Shown piece by piece: positions 24,111 through 33,491 of a stretch of DNA of 64,000 nt. The stretch's first letter is position 1. Each line of letters begins with the position of its first letter. The stretch is from Hygrophila difformis. Lineage: Eukaryota; Streptophyta; Magnoliopsida; Lamiales; Acanthaceae. The stretch is from positions 27,087,977 through 27,151,976 of the forward strand of contig JAOANR010000012.1 of assembly GCA_030278955.1 (NCBI GenBank), given 5' to 3'. The position numbers and the translations under genes were made by a program. Under the pieces are notes generated by a model. The model saw nothing but the letters and a program-made list of their open reading frames with translations. It was not told the origin of the DNA and did no database searches.

Positions 24111-24187
24111 TATTTATAGGCGCCCGCGGACTTCAACCCCGGATTCCAATCTTCCTCTAAATCCTTGTGACGTCACTGCGTTCGTCA
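24111..24187 (-). promoter_or_regulatory. 35S-like promoter of the endogenous virus (TATA and as-1-like TGACG pair)
   Basis: On the minus strand a TATAAATA box lies at 24118-24111. Two TGACG motifs lie 50-75 bases upstream (24187-24183 and 24175-24171, the second as TGACGTCA). A TATA box with a paired TGACG element upstream is the arrangement of the CaMV 35S core, where as-1 binds TGA bZIP factors. It is downstream of ORF5, the expected place for the genomic RNA promoter. Activity is not shown by sequence. Confidence 0.7.
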
Positions 24188-24368
24188 CTTGGCCTTAATT
24201 TCCACCGGCTACATTATTGTCCTTTTGGACATATTGCGTTAGGTGGCTTTTTTGTCAACTCTCCACCTTCTCTTGTCGGCCACTTTCTGCCAGCTACTCT
24301 GCCCTTCTTTGTCGGCTTTTAATTATGAGTGTTGCCGACACCTCTCTTTCTTTTACATCCAGCTAATC

Positions 24369-25661
24369 TCACTTTGGCTTGTGAAAGTTTTTTGGACGTT
24401 TCTTCCCTTTGTCTTGTTCGGGTCCGGATTTTTTCTGGGTTACCCGGATCTTTGTACCGAATAGGGGTTTCTCCTGTTCTGCACAATATGGGCATATGTG
24501 GTTATCCCATTGGCCAACATGCATCATGTTGCATGCCTTTTTTCTGGTAGACTCGGTTGCTGGCAACTTGTTTTCCCAGATGAGTAACCTCTTCTTTTCG
24601 AATGAGGTTTCCGCAAACTCTGTGCTTTTCCCTGTTAAAGAATTAACCAGGAACGATCCATTTAAATTGTTTGAGAATATTTTAAACGGATATTTAACCT
24701 TTTCCATCTCGGTGAGACAGACCCAGAATCCCCATGCTCGTCGTGTGGAGATTTCATCTTCGCTGATTGAAGATACCAATGGTGCCTTCTCATCCATAGA
24801 CTTAACTCTGTTGAAGGCAATCATATCAGGTCTCTGTAATTTAATAAATTGGAAGACCGGATAAGAACCTTTTCCGACTATCTCTGGTGCCGCTGAAATG
24901 AACTTAAGCTCCAGAATATCTCCTCTTTGCAGGTGCGGGTTGTTTTGCCATGATTCATGCACCGCGCTACTTATCCATCCCGGAAGTTTTTCGATTTCCG
25001 GAAACCCTGGTGATGTAGTATGAACAGATGCTAATGCTCCAAAGTCATACCACTTTCGAACTTCTTCTGGCTTCGATCCTTCGAGCATCCAGACCCTGTT
25101 GTATCTCCCGGATGTCTCAATTACTGTTTTGCTTGGGTTAATTCCCTTTTTGGAAACCAGTTGTTCCCATTTTCCTTGGTAATCCAGCCAGGCTGCAGAT
25201 ATGACCTTTTCTTCTGAATTAACCTTAGAGGTGCCTGTCATGGGCCTAAGGTTAATTTCTTCCTCTTTTACCCCAGAGGCTGTGGGTTGACTTGAGCTTT
25301 CGGAAATGTGACTTTCCTCTTGCTCAACATTTTTGTCGGTATCCGACAATGGTTCCTTTGAAGCAGTACTTGAGTCTGCTTCTTCATATGTGACCACTTT
25401 ATCTTTTTGGGCACTTTTCTCTTTGTTTACCAGGGAGGCTGACGCTTTCCTGATTGGCTCTAATACTGTTTCCCATAGTGCTGTCATTGCTATATGGGAG
25501 GTTCGTATATTGTTGCGGACCATGTCCACATCGCTCTGTTGTATTTGGCCAGCTGCTCGTGCATTGATTTCGAGCTGTCCAAAATGCTTTGATAGCTCCT
25601 CTAGGTTTTCTCTGAGGTGCCTGAATCTCGTAATGATGGAATCAGCTTCAAATGCTTCCAT
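24369..25661 (-). CDS. Endogenous virus ORF5: transactivator/viroplasmin-position protein, 430 aa
   Basis: Last ORF, overlapping the polymerase end by 14 bases. The N-terminal about 90 residues look helical (FRHLRENLEELSKHFGQ), followed by an acidic Ser/Glu linker. A folded central region contains WLDYQGKWEQL, GFPEIEKLPGW and GSYPVFQFIKLQRP. The C-terminus has a possible zinc site (CNMMHVGQWDNHICPYC) and a basic tail KKRPKNFHK. Its position matches the TAV/inclusion-body protein of caulimovirids. I do not see a clear family motif, so the function is by synteny. The frame is intact. Confidence 0.65.
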   Translation of the reverse strand: MEAFEADSIITRFRHLRENLEELSKHFGQLEINARAAGQIQQSDVDMVRNNIRTSHIAMTALWETVLEPIRKASASLVNKEKSAQKDKVVTYEEADSSTASKEPLSDTDKNVEQEESHISESSSQPTASGVKEEEINLRPMTGTSKVNSEEKVISAAWLDYQGKWEQLVSKKGINPSKTVIETSGRYNRVWMLEGSKPEEVRKWYDFGALASVHTTSPGFPEIEKLPGWISSAVHESWQNNPHLQRGDILELKFISAAPEIVGKGSYPVFQFIKLQRPDMIAFNRVKSMDEKAPLVSSISEDEISTRRAWGFWVCLTEMEKVKYPFKIFSNNLNGSFLVNSLTGKSTEFAETSFEKKRLLIWENKLPATESTRKKACNMMHVGQWDNHICPYCAEQEKPLFGTKIRVTQKKSGPEQDKGKKRPKNFHKPK

Positions 25662-27707
25662 CTCTCGTCAAGAAATCTGCAAGAACATTTTCATGAGATT
25701 GTATAACATCAATATCATAAGTATAATATTGACATTCAGCCTGCCATCTGATAATACGAGCTTTTTCAATTTTTGATTCAAGTTTATTTTTTAGAAAAGC
25801 TCTAACATTAGTATTATCAACTTTTAATACAAATTTCTTTGCAAGTAAGAACAAGGGCCATTTTTTAAATGTTTTCCATACTGCAAAGAATTCCTTTTCA
25901 TTAATGTGCCAGAGTTTGGCTTGTTGTTCAGTGAACAACCCTCCTGTGTATCTACAGGGTTCTTGACCCGTAGTTGTTTTTCTCATGAGCACTCCTGCCC
26001 ATCGAAAATTATTGGCGTCTGTGTAGACTACCAGCTCATCATCATCTTGAGGTATCGCGAGTTTTGGCAAGCTATTGCAGACTTGCTTTAGTTCACGAAT
26101 TCTCTTGGTATGGATTTCATCCCATTTCCATCTAGAGCTTTCAGTCTCTTTAAGGAGTGGTCTAAAATCCTTTCTATATTTTGCAAGGTCTTTAATAAAC
26201 ATTCCCGCAAAATTTACAACTCCTAAGAAACTCTGAAGTTGTTTATTGTCTTTTAATACATCAGGAAAATTGCGGATTTTCTCCATAATGTGTTCCTGTA
26301 ACTCTATTCCTGCTTCATCAATTTGAACTCCTAAGAATTCAATTTTGTTAGCAGCGATAGTGACCTTTTTCTCGGAGAGAACTAGACCTTCCCTGTGACA
26401 TGATCTGAAAATATTTCAAGATGTTTAATATGCTCTTTAATATTTCGAGATGCAATCAGAATGTCATCTATGTAGACGAACATAAACTCTAAATAATCCT
26501 TAAATAGATTATCCATCTTTCTTTGGAATATCTGAGGGGCATTAGAAAGCCCCATTGGCATAACATTCCAAATATATTGCCCTTGTGGGGTGGAGAATGC
26601 TGTGAATTTCTTCGATTCATTCTCCATCTTAATCTGATAGAAACCAGATTTGCAATCAAATTTAGAAAACACTTTAGCACCTTTGATGCAATCAATTAAG
26701 TGTTCTCTACTCGGAATGTAATAACCATCAAACTGTATTATTTTATTAATACCTTGATAGTTTATTACCAACCTGGGTTTACCTCTTTTTATTTCACCGT
26801 GGTTTCTTACCAAGAATCCAGGGCTACTATAGGCTGAGACTCCCGGCTCGATGAGTTTAAGATCGATATGCTCCTTGATAATTTGTTGCATATCTTTCTT
26901 ATCCTGCATATTCATTAGGATGGGTTTGTATCGAACATACTCATATTTATATTGTTCTTTTACCTGTAGAGTAGCTTCGATCTTGTTTTTATCCCACCAT
27001 GCCAGAGGATCCTCATTAAAGTTTCTCTGGATAAGTCTTTTTACATTTTCGAGGGACAATTTAGTTTCTCCCTCAATGTCTAATGAAGTTATATTCAATG
27101 ACTTCATTTCCTGCATTGCTTCTTTGAGGTTTATAATTTCCTCAATAGAAGCTTCATCGAATCCTTGCTGTCTAAAAGACAACAAAGCCTTACCAAACTT
27201 TCTTTTATCCTGCATTTTTGGATGGGTTAGTTTGGCATCATTATCACCACGTTTGCTGCGAAATAATATAGGCATTAACCTGTTGAATGCCTTTTCCCTG
27301 CGCAACACCTGTATCTCATTTCCACAACTTGTGGTAAATATTAACAAATTTCTTTTGTTATCTTGAACATATTTTGTAAAGGATTGTATAAAATTATTTC
27401 CTAACAAAATATCCGCTCCTGTGTCATGAAAGTAAATAGGAGGCGTTTTTACCTTATACCAAGGTGTACCAAATGCTCCTCCAATCATGATATTGGCTTG
27501 TCGAATACCCTTATTTAGTACTAAGATTTTTTGGGAAAAATCTCTTCCTGCAATAATGGGTAATGATTCCATAGCTTCGCTAGGGAAAACTCCTGGTTTT
27601 GCCGTGCAAATACCTGATCCTGAATCAATATAAGCTGCGAAATATTCTGACTTATATTCTTCATATATTATACCTACTGAGATATAAATGGAGAATGGAC
27701 TTGTCAT
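25648..27707 (-). pseudogene. Endogenous virus ORF4: aspartic protease, reverse transcriptase and RNase H, broken by one frame shift
   Basis: Replication polyprotein. The upstream frame (27707-26382, 441 aa) carries the protease triad region AYIDSGSGICTA and then reverse transcriptase: SSPGFLVRNH, KPRLVINYQGINK, FSKFDCKSGFYQIKM, and the catalytic box YIDDILIAS. The frame then hits a stop near 26382. The remaining RT thumb and RNase H (VYTDANNF, HINEKEFFAVW, LKVDNTNVRAFL, HENVLADFLTR) continue in another frame to 25648. The break lies near 26385-26400 and fits a single-base change. There is no integrase domain, which separates it from Ty3 elements. Confidence 0.9.
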
Positions 27708-28949
27708 TTAATTCTGATGGTGTGACCCTTCAGATTAAATTCTATACCATTATCCTTTCTTACCCATGGTTTATGATTTTCGAGAAAACTTAATCCCAAA
27801 ATCATAACCCCATTGTCTTTTCCGGCGGTGCCTAAGACTCTGATCTCGTGTCCTGCAATTTCAATTGTTCCTTCATAGGTTCCAATTGATGGCTGTTGCA
27901 AGTAGTATAAGTCATCACATGGAAAACGATTAATCTTTTCAGTGATGTCAAATATTACTCGTATTTCTTTCCATCCTTCAGGGCATTTAATCTTTATATT
28001 ATCTACCCCAATGGATTGAGGAGTTAGATCTTTGATGAACTCCTTCCCTTTATATGCCATAATTCTGTCTTCCGAAAAAGACATACGGCTTGCGTACTCA
28101 ATTCTAGCACTCGTTGATCTGTCTAGAATTGGATGATCTCTTATCTGTATGTCTACTCCTCCTAACCTTGGAATCTGGGTAGGATTTGGAGTCATAACTT
28201 TAGCAAATTCCTTGAAAATTCTAGGAATTTCTATATATTCTTTCCTGAGAAATAAGTCAGAATGATGACTATTGGAAAGTGCATAAGAGATCCTATAAGT
28301 TATAGAATATGGCCTGTTCCCTTCTTTCATAAGATCTTTTCTTTTAAAATCCTGATGAAGGGTTAGAACTCTACTAAAATCTTGGTCAGCTAAGTTATAG
28401 GAAATTCTGGGATGTGTCAAACATTAACTTCCCAGCATATAAATTTCCTACCATAGTTCCAAGAAGACCATCTCTAAGGTTATTGATTCTTCTATCAGTG
28501 ACTGATAGATGTAATTCAGAATCAATGCCTTCTTTGAAGGTTGCCTTAATTACTACTTCAATGGCTCCTATGTGGATCCATTTCATAGTAATGGCGATTT
28601 CCTCCTTCATTCTGCTTAATTCCTCAAGAATTTCTTCTTTAGGAATTAATTGCATATCCATAACATTACAAGTCAGTTCCATAGGAATGGCAAACTCACC
28701 TGCACTTACCTTGTAGATGATGTTATGTCTTCTCTGGTTGAGTCCCATCTGGTTAAGAACTCGTCCAATCCCGCCAATTCTGAATCCGTCATATGGGATG
28801 AGGTTGGAATCTTGTCGCATTATCCTTTCCATGGTTCGATTTGAGATCGTCATCCTTGAAAAGAATCCAGACAGGTTTTCAGTGGTCTGAATCCTGTCCT
28901 CTTCAGTCAGACTCGGTTGAAGATCCATCTGAATATGAGTCCGAGTCAC
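27704..28949 (-). pseudogene. Endogenous virus ORF3: movement protein, broken by one frame shift
   Basis: Cell-to-cell movement protein of the 30K type. The upstream frame (28949-28395) includes GNLYAGKLMFDTS near its end. The downstream frame (28420-27704) begins within ISYNLADQDFSRVLTLHQDF and continues through EYIEIPRIFKEF to the end. The two halves lie in different frames, and the change falls in the 28395-28420 overlap, consistent with gain or loss of a single base. The 4-base ATGA overlap with the polymerase ORF is preserved. No product of full length is expected. Confidence 0.82.
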
Positions 28950-30351
28950 TTCTTAATTCTTCCTCGTAGATGCTTTCATCAGAGGGGATGTCTTCAAACT
29001 GATACACTGGTACCAGCTTTCCATGGTAGACCGCTTCCACGATATCCTCCGTGGCTTCGTACCTTCGTATCTCACGATTCTGAGGGCAATCGGGTGAGAT
29101 ATGACCTTTGGCTCCACACTTCCAACAGTTGCAGTCTTTGAAACTTTCGTTGGCTCGGGTATGGGCTCGTCTGAATGTTCTCTTGGACGCCGTTCTCCCC
29201 GTGCTCCTTGCTGCTGAGCTAGTTGAACCTTGGGATGAACTCTTCGTCGTTCCCGTTCTTTGTCCAGTTTTGTATGATCTGGCCTTGCCCTTGGACCACC
29301 ATGCTCTTCTTCTTCGGAATGGAGGTCTTCTGAAACTCCTACTGTATGAGCCTCGACTCTTCTTCTTTCTCTTCTTTTCTTCTGATTCTCCTATAATTGT
29401 TGGAAAATCGTTATTTTCACAGCAAAGAGGGGTTCTTTTTATTTTACCTCTTAGTCTCTTGATGTTCTTTTGGGCTGCTGCCTGTTGACACCATTCCCTG
29501 AGCTTATCCTTTAAGAAGGACATCCTCCGGGCTATTGAGTCCACTGTACCAGAGGGTACTGTGTACGATTGGATCAACATCTCTCTCCATGGGCTGCAGA
29601 TCTTTGCAAAGAACATGGGACATGCTACTTCAGCTGTCATCTCACTCCGAAAATAGTATTTACGAAACCAGTAGATGTATTCGTCTACTGCGCAAATACT
29701 TCTTAATTCCATACCCAATAATGCTTGGGTATAGACCTTGATTTTTTCGGTTCTCTGTTCTTCAAAATAACCATCTCCCACAAAATGGGTTTTGAATAAG
29801 AGGCCAAATCTTTCACAGATTGTGCTTTTGGATTCTCCCTCGAGTATTTGCTCTTTTAAAGCAGTTGTGGAGTTTTTCCAGCCCAGCTTTGCCGATCCTT
29901 CGAGACTCAGCTCTATTAATCTGACAAAGTTTTCTTTATCGAGTTCCAGGGTGGTTGCTGCAATCTTCATTGAAGCTACCCATTCATCGATCAGGTCTTC
30001 GATGTTTCGGAAGTCGATAACGTCGAGGTTCAGTGTTATGCCATATGGATTTAATGGTTGTAACATCGTCTTGGCCCACGGTGTGGATTCTGGTGCTCTA
30101 CTTGGGTTCCGTCCTGGGTTTCGTCTTGCATTGAGATGCACCTCAGGATACCTGTTCATGTAGAAGTCTGTACTTTCTCTCATTGGGACATCAGGCGGTC
30201 CATCGTGGGTCACGTTGGATCCTGATCCTTCCGCATAACCCAATTGAAGAACTTCATTAGGTTTTACATTAACCAGACCCATAATCCCAAGTTGGGAAAA
30301 TGATTCTGCTAATTCTTGTAGATCTGATAGATCTGCCCTGGAAACACTCAT
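28903..30351 (-). CDS. Endogenous virus ORF2: coat protein, 482 aa
   Basis: Capsid protein of the caulimovirid. The central region carries the coat core (around residues 125-300). It is followed by a very basic stretch rich in Lys, Arg and Ser, then the zinc knuckle CWKCGAKGHISPDC (C-X2-C-X4-H-X4-C) used to package nucleic acid. The C-terminus is strongly acidic and serine-rich (SDSDSYSDGSSTESD), a typical phosphorylated tail of caulimovirid coat precursors. The frame is open over its whole length. It overlaps the movement-protein frame by 47 bases. Confidence 0.88.
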   Translation of the reverse strand: MSVSRADLSDLQELAESFSQLGIMGLVNVKPNEVLQLGYAEGSGSNVTHDGPPDVPMRESTDFYMNRYPEVHLNARRNPGRNPSRAPESTPWAKTMLQPLNPYGITLNLDVIDFRNIEDLIDEWVASMKIAATTLELDKENFVRLIELSLEGSAKLGWKNSTTALKEQILEGESKSTICERFGLLFKTHFVGDGYFEEQRTEKIKVYTQALLGMELRSICAVDEYIYWFRKYYFRSEMTAEVACPMFFAKICSPWREMLIQSYTVPSGTVDSIARRMSFLKDKLREWCQQAAAQKNIKRLRGKIKRTPLCCENNDFPTIIGESEEKKRKKKSRGSYSRSFRRPPFRRRRAWWSKGKARSYKTGQRTGTTKSSSQGSTSSAARSTGRTASKRTFRRAHTRANESFKDCNCWKCGAKGHISPDCPQNREIRRYEATEDIVEAVYHGKLVPVYQFEDIPSDESIYEEELRSDSDSYSDGSSTESD

Positions 30352-30728
30352 TCGACTGTTTTCAGGAGATCGATCATAAGCTCTTCTTGTGATTTCTGCT
30401 TTGGAACCATAGTTGCTTTACCCTTTTGATGTAAAGCTTGTACTGGTCCGAATGCATCTCTAATATTGGCTTGGTTATTCTTGGAAGATCCAGGAATATC
30501 CTGCCTTTTCTTGATATCTGAAATGTCAAATTTCAGATTCAAAATCTCTTTCTTTAGATCTTGAAATACTTTCAAGATCTCCTCTGTTGACTGATTCAAG
30601 TTATCTATTTTCCCAGGTATAATTAAGACCTGGTTACCAAAATCTTGAATCGTCTTTTGGATTTCTCTTAAGTCTTTTGATAACTTAGAGCTATCCGGAT
30701 CAATTTCTTTCCAATCAGTTCCTCTCAT
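30348..30728 (-). CDS. Endogenous virus ORF1: small coiled-coil protein, 126 aa
   Basis: First ORF after the leader. It is highly charged, and its first about 85 residues show heptad-like spacing of Ile/Leu (IPGKIDNLNQSTEEILKVF, LKKEILNLKFDISDIKK), suggesting a coiled coil, followed by a Lys/Gln-rich tail. Size, position ahead of the coat protein and coiled coil are compatible with a virion-associated or unknown small protein of caulimovirids, but no diagnostic motif is seen. The stop overlaps the coat-protein start by 4 bases. The frame is intact. Confidence 0.65.
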   Translation of the reverse strand: MRGTDWKEIDPDSSKLSKDLREIQKTIQDFGNQVLIIPGKIDNLNQSTEEILKVFQDLKKEILNLKFDISDIKKRQDIPGSSKNNQANIRDAFGPVQALHQKGKATMVPKQKSQEELMIDLLKTVE

Positions 30729-30935
30729 CTTGATGAAAGAAATTATTGTTAATAAAATCTTGTCTTCCAGACAAGTTCAAGAATTTCCTCTGAAAATTTC
30801 TATTTTTTGTTTCCAAAATTTGGAAATAACTCACTGGTTTCAAATTAAATGAATCCATTAAATAATTAAGTCTTCACCATTAAGAGATTAAATATTTTAA
30901 ATAATATAATTAATATGTTCTTCATTAAAACCTAG

Positions 30936-30947
30936 GCTCTGATACCA
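30936..30947 (-). promoter_or_regulatory. tRNA-Met primer-binding site of the endogenous virus
   Basis: On the minus strand the sequence is TGGTATCAGAGC, the standard plant initiator tRNA-Met complement that primes minus-strand DNA synthesis in caulimovirids. It lies about 210 bases ahead of the first viral ORF, as expected for the leader. Confidence 0.85.
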
Positions 30948-31227
30948 ATTTACATGCGGATCCGAAGTCATATGGATAATAAAATTATTTAAGTTTTGGA
31001 AGAGGACCTTTTGTACAAAGTCAAACCTTCCTAGGGCCTTAATGAATGTTTTTGAAAGTTTGGGGTTAAATATAGGAGTGTGGATGTCCACTAGCCCAAT
31101 TTAATAATACAAAAGGACTACTTTGGCTATTTCATGCATTTGTAGAGGACTATTTTGGTATTTTGAAACATAAAGGACTATTTTGGTTTTTTAGCAAAGA
31201 TAAAGGACCATTTTGGCTTTTATTCCA

Positions 31228-31235
31228 TCATATAT
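31228..31235. repeat. Direct repeat TCATATAT, right copy
   Basis: Eight bases directly outside the TTTATTCCA end, matching 23398-23405. Confidence 0.65.
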
Positions 31236-31439
31236 TCCTCATCTTTCTTTCTTTCTTTCTTTTTTTTTTTTAAAAATTATTTGTTCATACTTCCACCATC
31301 GTCATTCATCAATCATCATCATATTCATTAATGATTTTATTTCTATATTTGACATTAATATATAGTAGAATAACACAAAGTGTAGTAGAGTAGGCATATA
31401 AACTAACCTAGCTACTAAATATAGTACTTTTTTATTTTA

Positions 31440-31815
31440 TTTTTTTAGGAAAAAGGAGCTTTTACATTTCATTCAAAAACCCTATGAACAACCGTAATAG
31501 CTACAATGATCAACTCCAACACAACATATTCAAACTATCATTAGCAAAACCCAATCCCAACAATTTCAAACCTACTCAACAAGAACTTAAAAGCATCAGG
31601 ATTGAGCAAAAGAAAATCCTCCACAGGGAGCATCAACCGGAAAATGATACAAAACAGCAACAGCAATCAGCGGCAAGAACTCCCAGGAAGCAGCAGCAAA
31701 ATTAATGTGGTGAAACAGCATAGGCAGAGCCATCCCATTTTAGAACCATTCTTCAATGTGTTGATCCCCTGAAGCTCCAATTTTAGCCCAGTGGTCCGCC
31801 AAAGAATTTAAATAT
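31440..31815 (-). mobile_element. LINE 3'-end remnant
   Basis: On the minus strand the sequence reads ADHWAKIGASGD followed by a stop, like the end of the RNase H domain of plant LINEs (ADxLAK). About 250 bases of non-coding 3' UTR follow, to an AT-rich tail near 31440. Only this short piece remains. The plus-strand 73-codon ORF over it is a shadow. Confidence 0.5.
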
Positions 31816-32366
31816 AGTACTATTAATTAGATATGATTGTTGGAAAATGATGGATGCAAATAATATTTACTTAATTAAAATAGTGTTGAGGGGAATATAG
31901 TGATTTGTGGGGGACAATAAGGCATTTCTTGATTTAAACTAAACGCTTTTAGCTTGTGATTGATGCAGTAATATAGAGCACCATATCGGTTTGATAGGGA
32001 AAATTTTGACACTATTCGCTACAAAAATTTTCACGGAAAGGGACGAAAGGATTTAATTGCCTTGTTCGTCCCCTCGCGTACAAGGTGACAAAGGAGATGC
32101 TTGAAAGAGAGTCGATCCGCTAGCAGATAGCAGAATGGAAGAACAGATTGTCACAGTTTTCTCTCCTAATTCGCTATCCACTAACTCCCAAACAAGACAA
32201 CAAAATCCGTCAGACAACGAAATTTTAAACGACATTCGTCTTCTTTTCAATCGTATTCCCGTGAATTTTTTGGACTGTTTTGGCTTCCTCACTTCAAGAA
32301 ATAACAATCGTTATATTATTTTTTAGGGAAAAAAGGACAATATAGTCTTTTTTTACAAAAAAAGTG
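31816..32366. other. Spacer between the LINE remnant and the palindrome
   Basis: AT-rich with overlapping short ORFs on both strands at 32053-32326 that lack any signature. A short GGGACGAA..TTCGTCCC inverted word at about 32040-32072 was noted. No gene is supported. Confidence 0.5.
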
Positions 32367-33491
32367 AAATCAGTCTTTTTTTATTTTTTATTTTTATTTT
32401 TTTGCCCAATTGGTCAGCTACATATACTAATTAAGTCCCAATCGGTCATCCACCCACTTATTATGCCCTAATTACATATTTTTTGTCAAATCAGTCATTT
32501 TTTAATAAAAAATCTAAATTTGTCGGTTATTAATTATTGCCCCTTTTCATGCAGTACAATGCACATTTCAAACCACTAATAACTCAAATTCGATATAAGT
32601 AAAAATTCTAAAATTTCGATATTTATAAACTACACGACGAGACGAATCTAACAAGATCCTACTTGGCTCATTTTAACTTGTATATCTATGTTTAAACGTT
32701 AAGTCAAAACAAGCGTGTGAATAGTAGTAAATTAGACAGTGTAGTTATTAAAAAAAATGGAGGGAATATATCGCAATTGGTCTTCATTTTATGGAGAAAC
32801 ACCAAAAACCACCGAACTATAAAGGAAGATCCACCCCGGTAGCTGATGACCAGAAATCCGATGGCATCCAGCGAAGGTAATACCCAATTTGATATGAGAA
32901 CGGGCTTCCAACAGATGAGGGAGTCGCTTGACCTACGTTTTCCAAGAACATCATTTTGTGCGACTCCTTCCTCGCATCGGATTGGACAGTACCTTCGGTG
33001 GATGCCATTGAAGTTCTGGTCAGCAGGTACCGAGCTACTTTTACAGATAGGTGTTTTTTTGGTGTTTCTCTATAAAATGAAGACCGATTGCGATATATTC
33101 CCTCCATTTTTTTAATAATTACATTATCTAATTTGCTACTATTCACACACTTATTTTGCCTTAAAGTTTAAACATAAATATACAAGTTAGAATGAGCCAA
33201 GTAGGATCTTGCTAAGTTCGTCTCGTCGTGTAGTTTATAAATATCAAAATTTTAGAATTTTTACTTATATCAAACTTGAGTTATTAGTAGTTTGAAATGT
33301 GTATTGGACCGCATGAGGGGGGGGGGGGGGGATTAATAATGGACCAATTTAGTTTTTTGAGGAAAAAAAAAGGATTGATTTGGCCAAAAATATGTAATTA
33401 GGGTATAATTAGTGGGTGGATGACCGATTGAAATATAATTAGTATATGTAGCGTACCAATTGGATAAAAAAAGTAAAAAAATGACTGATTT
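32367..33491. repeat. Long imperfect palindrome of about 1.1 kb containing Stowaway-like ends
   Basis: Two arms of about 560 bases are inverted copies centred near 32929. Matching landmarks are AAATCAGTC (32367) with GACTGATTT (33483), TAATTACAT (32467 region) with ATGTAATTA (33389 region), TAAACTACACGACGAGACGAA (32624 region) with its complement near 33220, and GGAGGGAATATATCGCAAT (32760) with its complement near 33095. The arms differ by scattered substitutions and small indels. A 14-18 base G run interrupts the right arm at 33316. Each arm carries part of a Stowaway-like MITE. The centre gives similar short ORFs on both strands (YLRWMP). Confidence 0.85.

Larger units (their letters stand above)
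23870..30950 (-). mobile_element. Endogenous pararetrovirus (Caulimoviridae), near full length, defective
   Basis: On the minus strand the order is primer-binding site, coiled-coil ORF, coat protein, movement protein, protease/RT/RNase H, last ORF in transactivator position, then a 35S-like promoter. The CP-MP-Pol-TAV order resembles cavemo- and solendoviruses more than caulimoviruses. Neighbouring ORFs overlap by a few bases (ATGA overlaps at 30348 and 27704), as in a virus translated by reinitiation. There is only one genome's worth of sequence and no integrase. Two frame breaks (near 28400 and 26390) separate it from an intact genome. Genus assignment is inference. Confidence 0.9.
23406..31227 (-). 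mobile_element. 7.8-kb unit with inverted ends and 8-bp TSD, enclosing an endogenous caulimovirid
   Basis: The left end reads TGGAATAAATGCC and the right end, read inward on the other strand, TGGAATAAAAGCC. The two arms (about 23406-23620 and 31030-31227) are diverged inverted repeats, each containing a series of CCAAAWTAGTCCTTTA-like words. The direct repeat TCATATAT flanks both sides (23398-23405 and 31228-31235). The interior is viral from roughly 23870 to 30950. The structure looks like a non-autonomous hAT/MULE-class transposon containing a virus. Whether the virus inserted into it or was carried by it cannot be told from one locus. Confidence 0.7.

Noticed and set aside
24409..24864. 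Plus-strand ORFs across the viral region (also 26851-27366, 29108-29488)
   Set aside because: Shadows of the minus-strand viral genes with no independent signature.
30936..31227. Reading the viral primer site as the start of an LTR retrotransposon
   Set aside because: No LTR pair flanks the region, there is no integrase, and a 30K-type movement protein is present, so it is a caulimovirid.
32053..32326. Overlapping ORFs left of the palindrome
   Set aside because: Short, on both strands, no motif.
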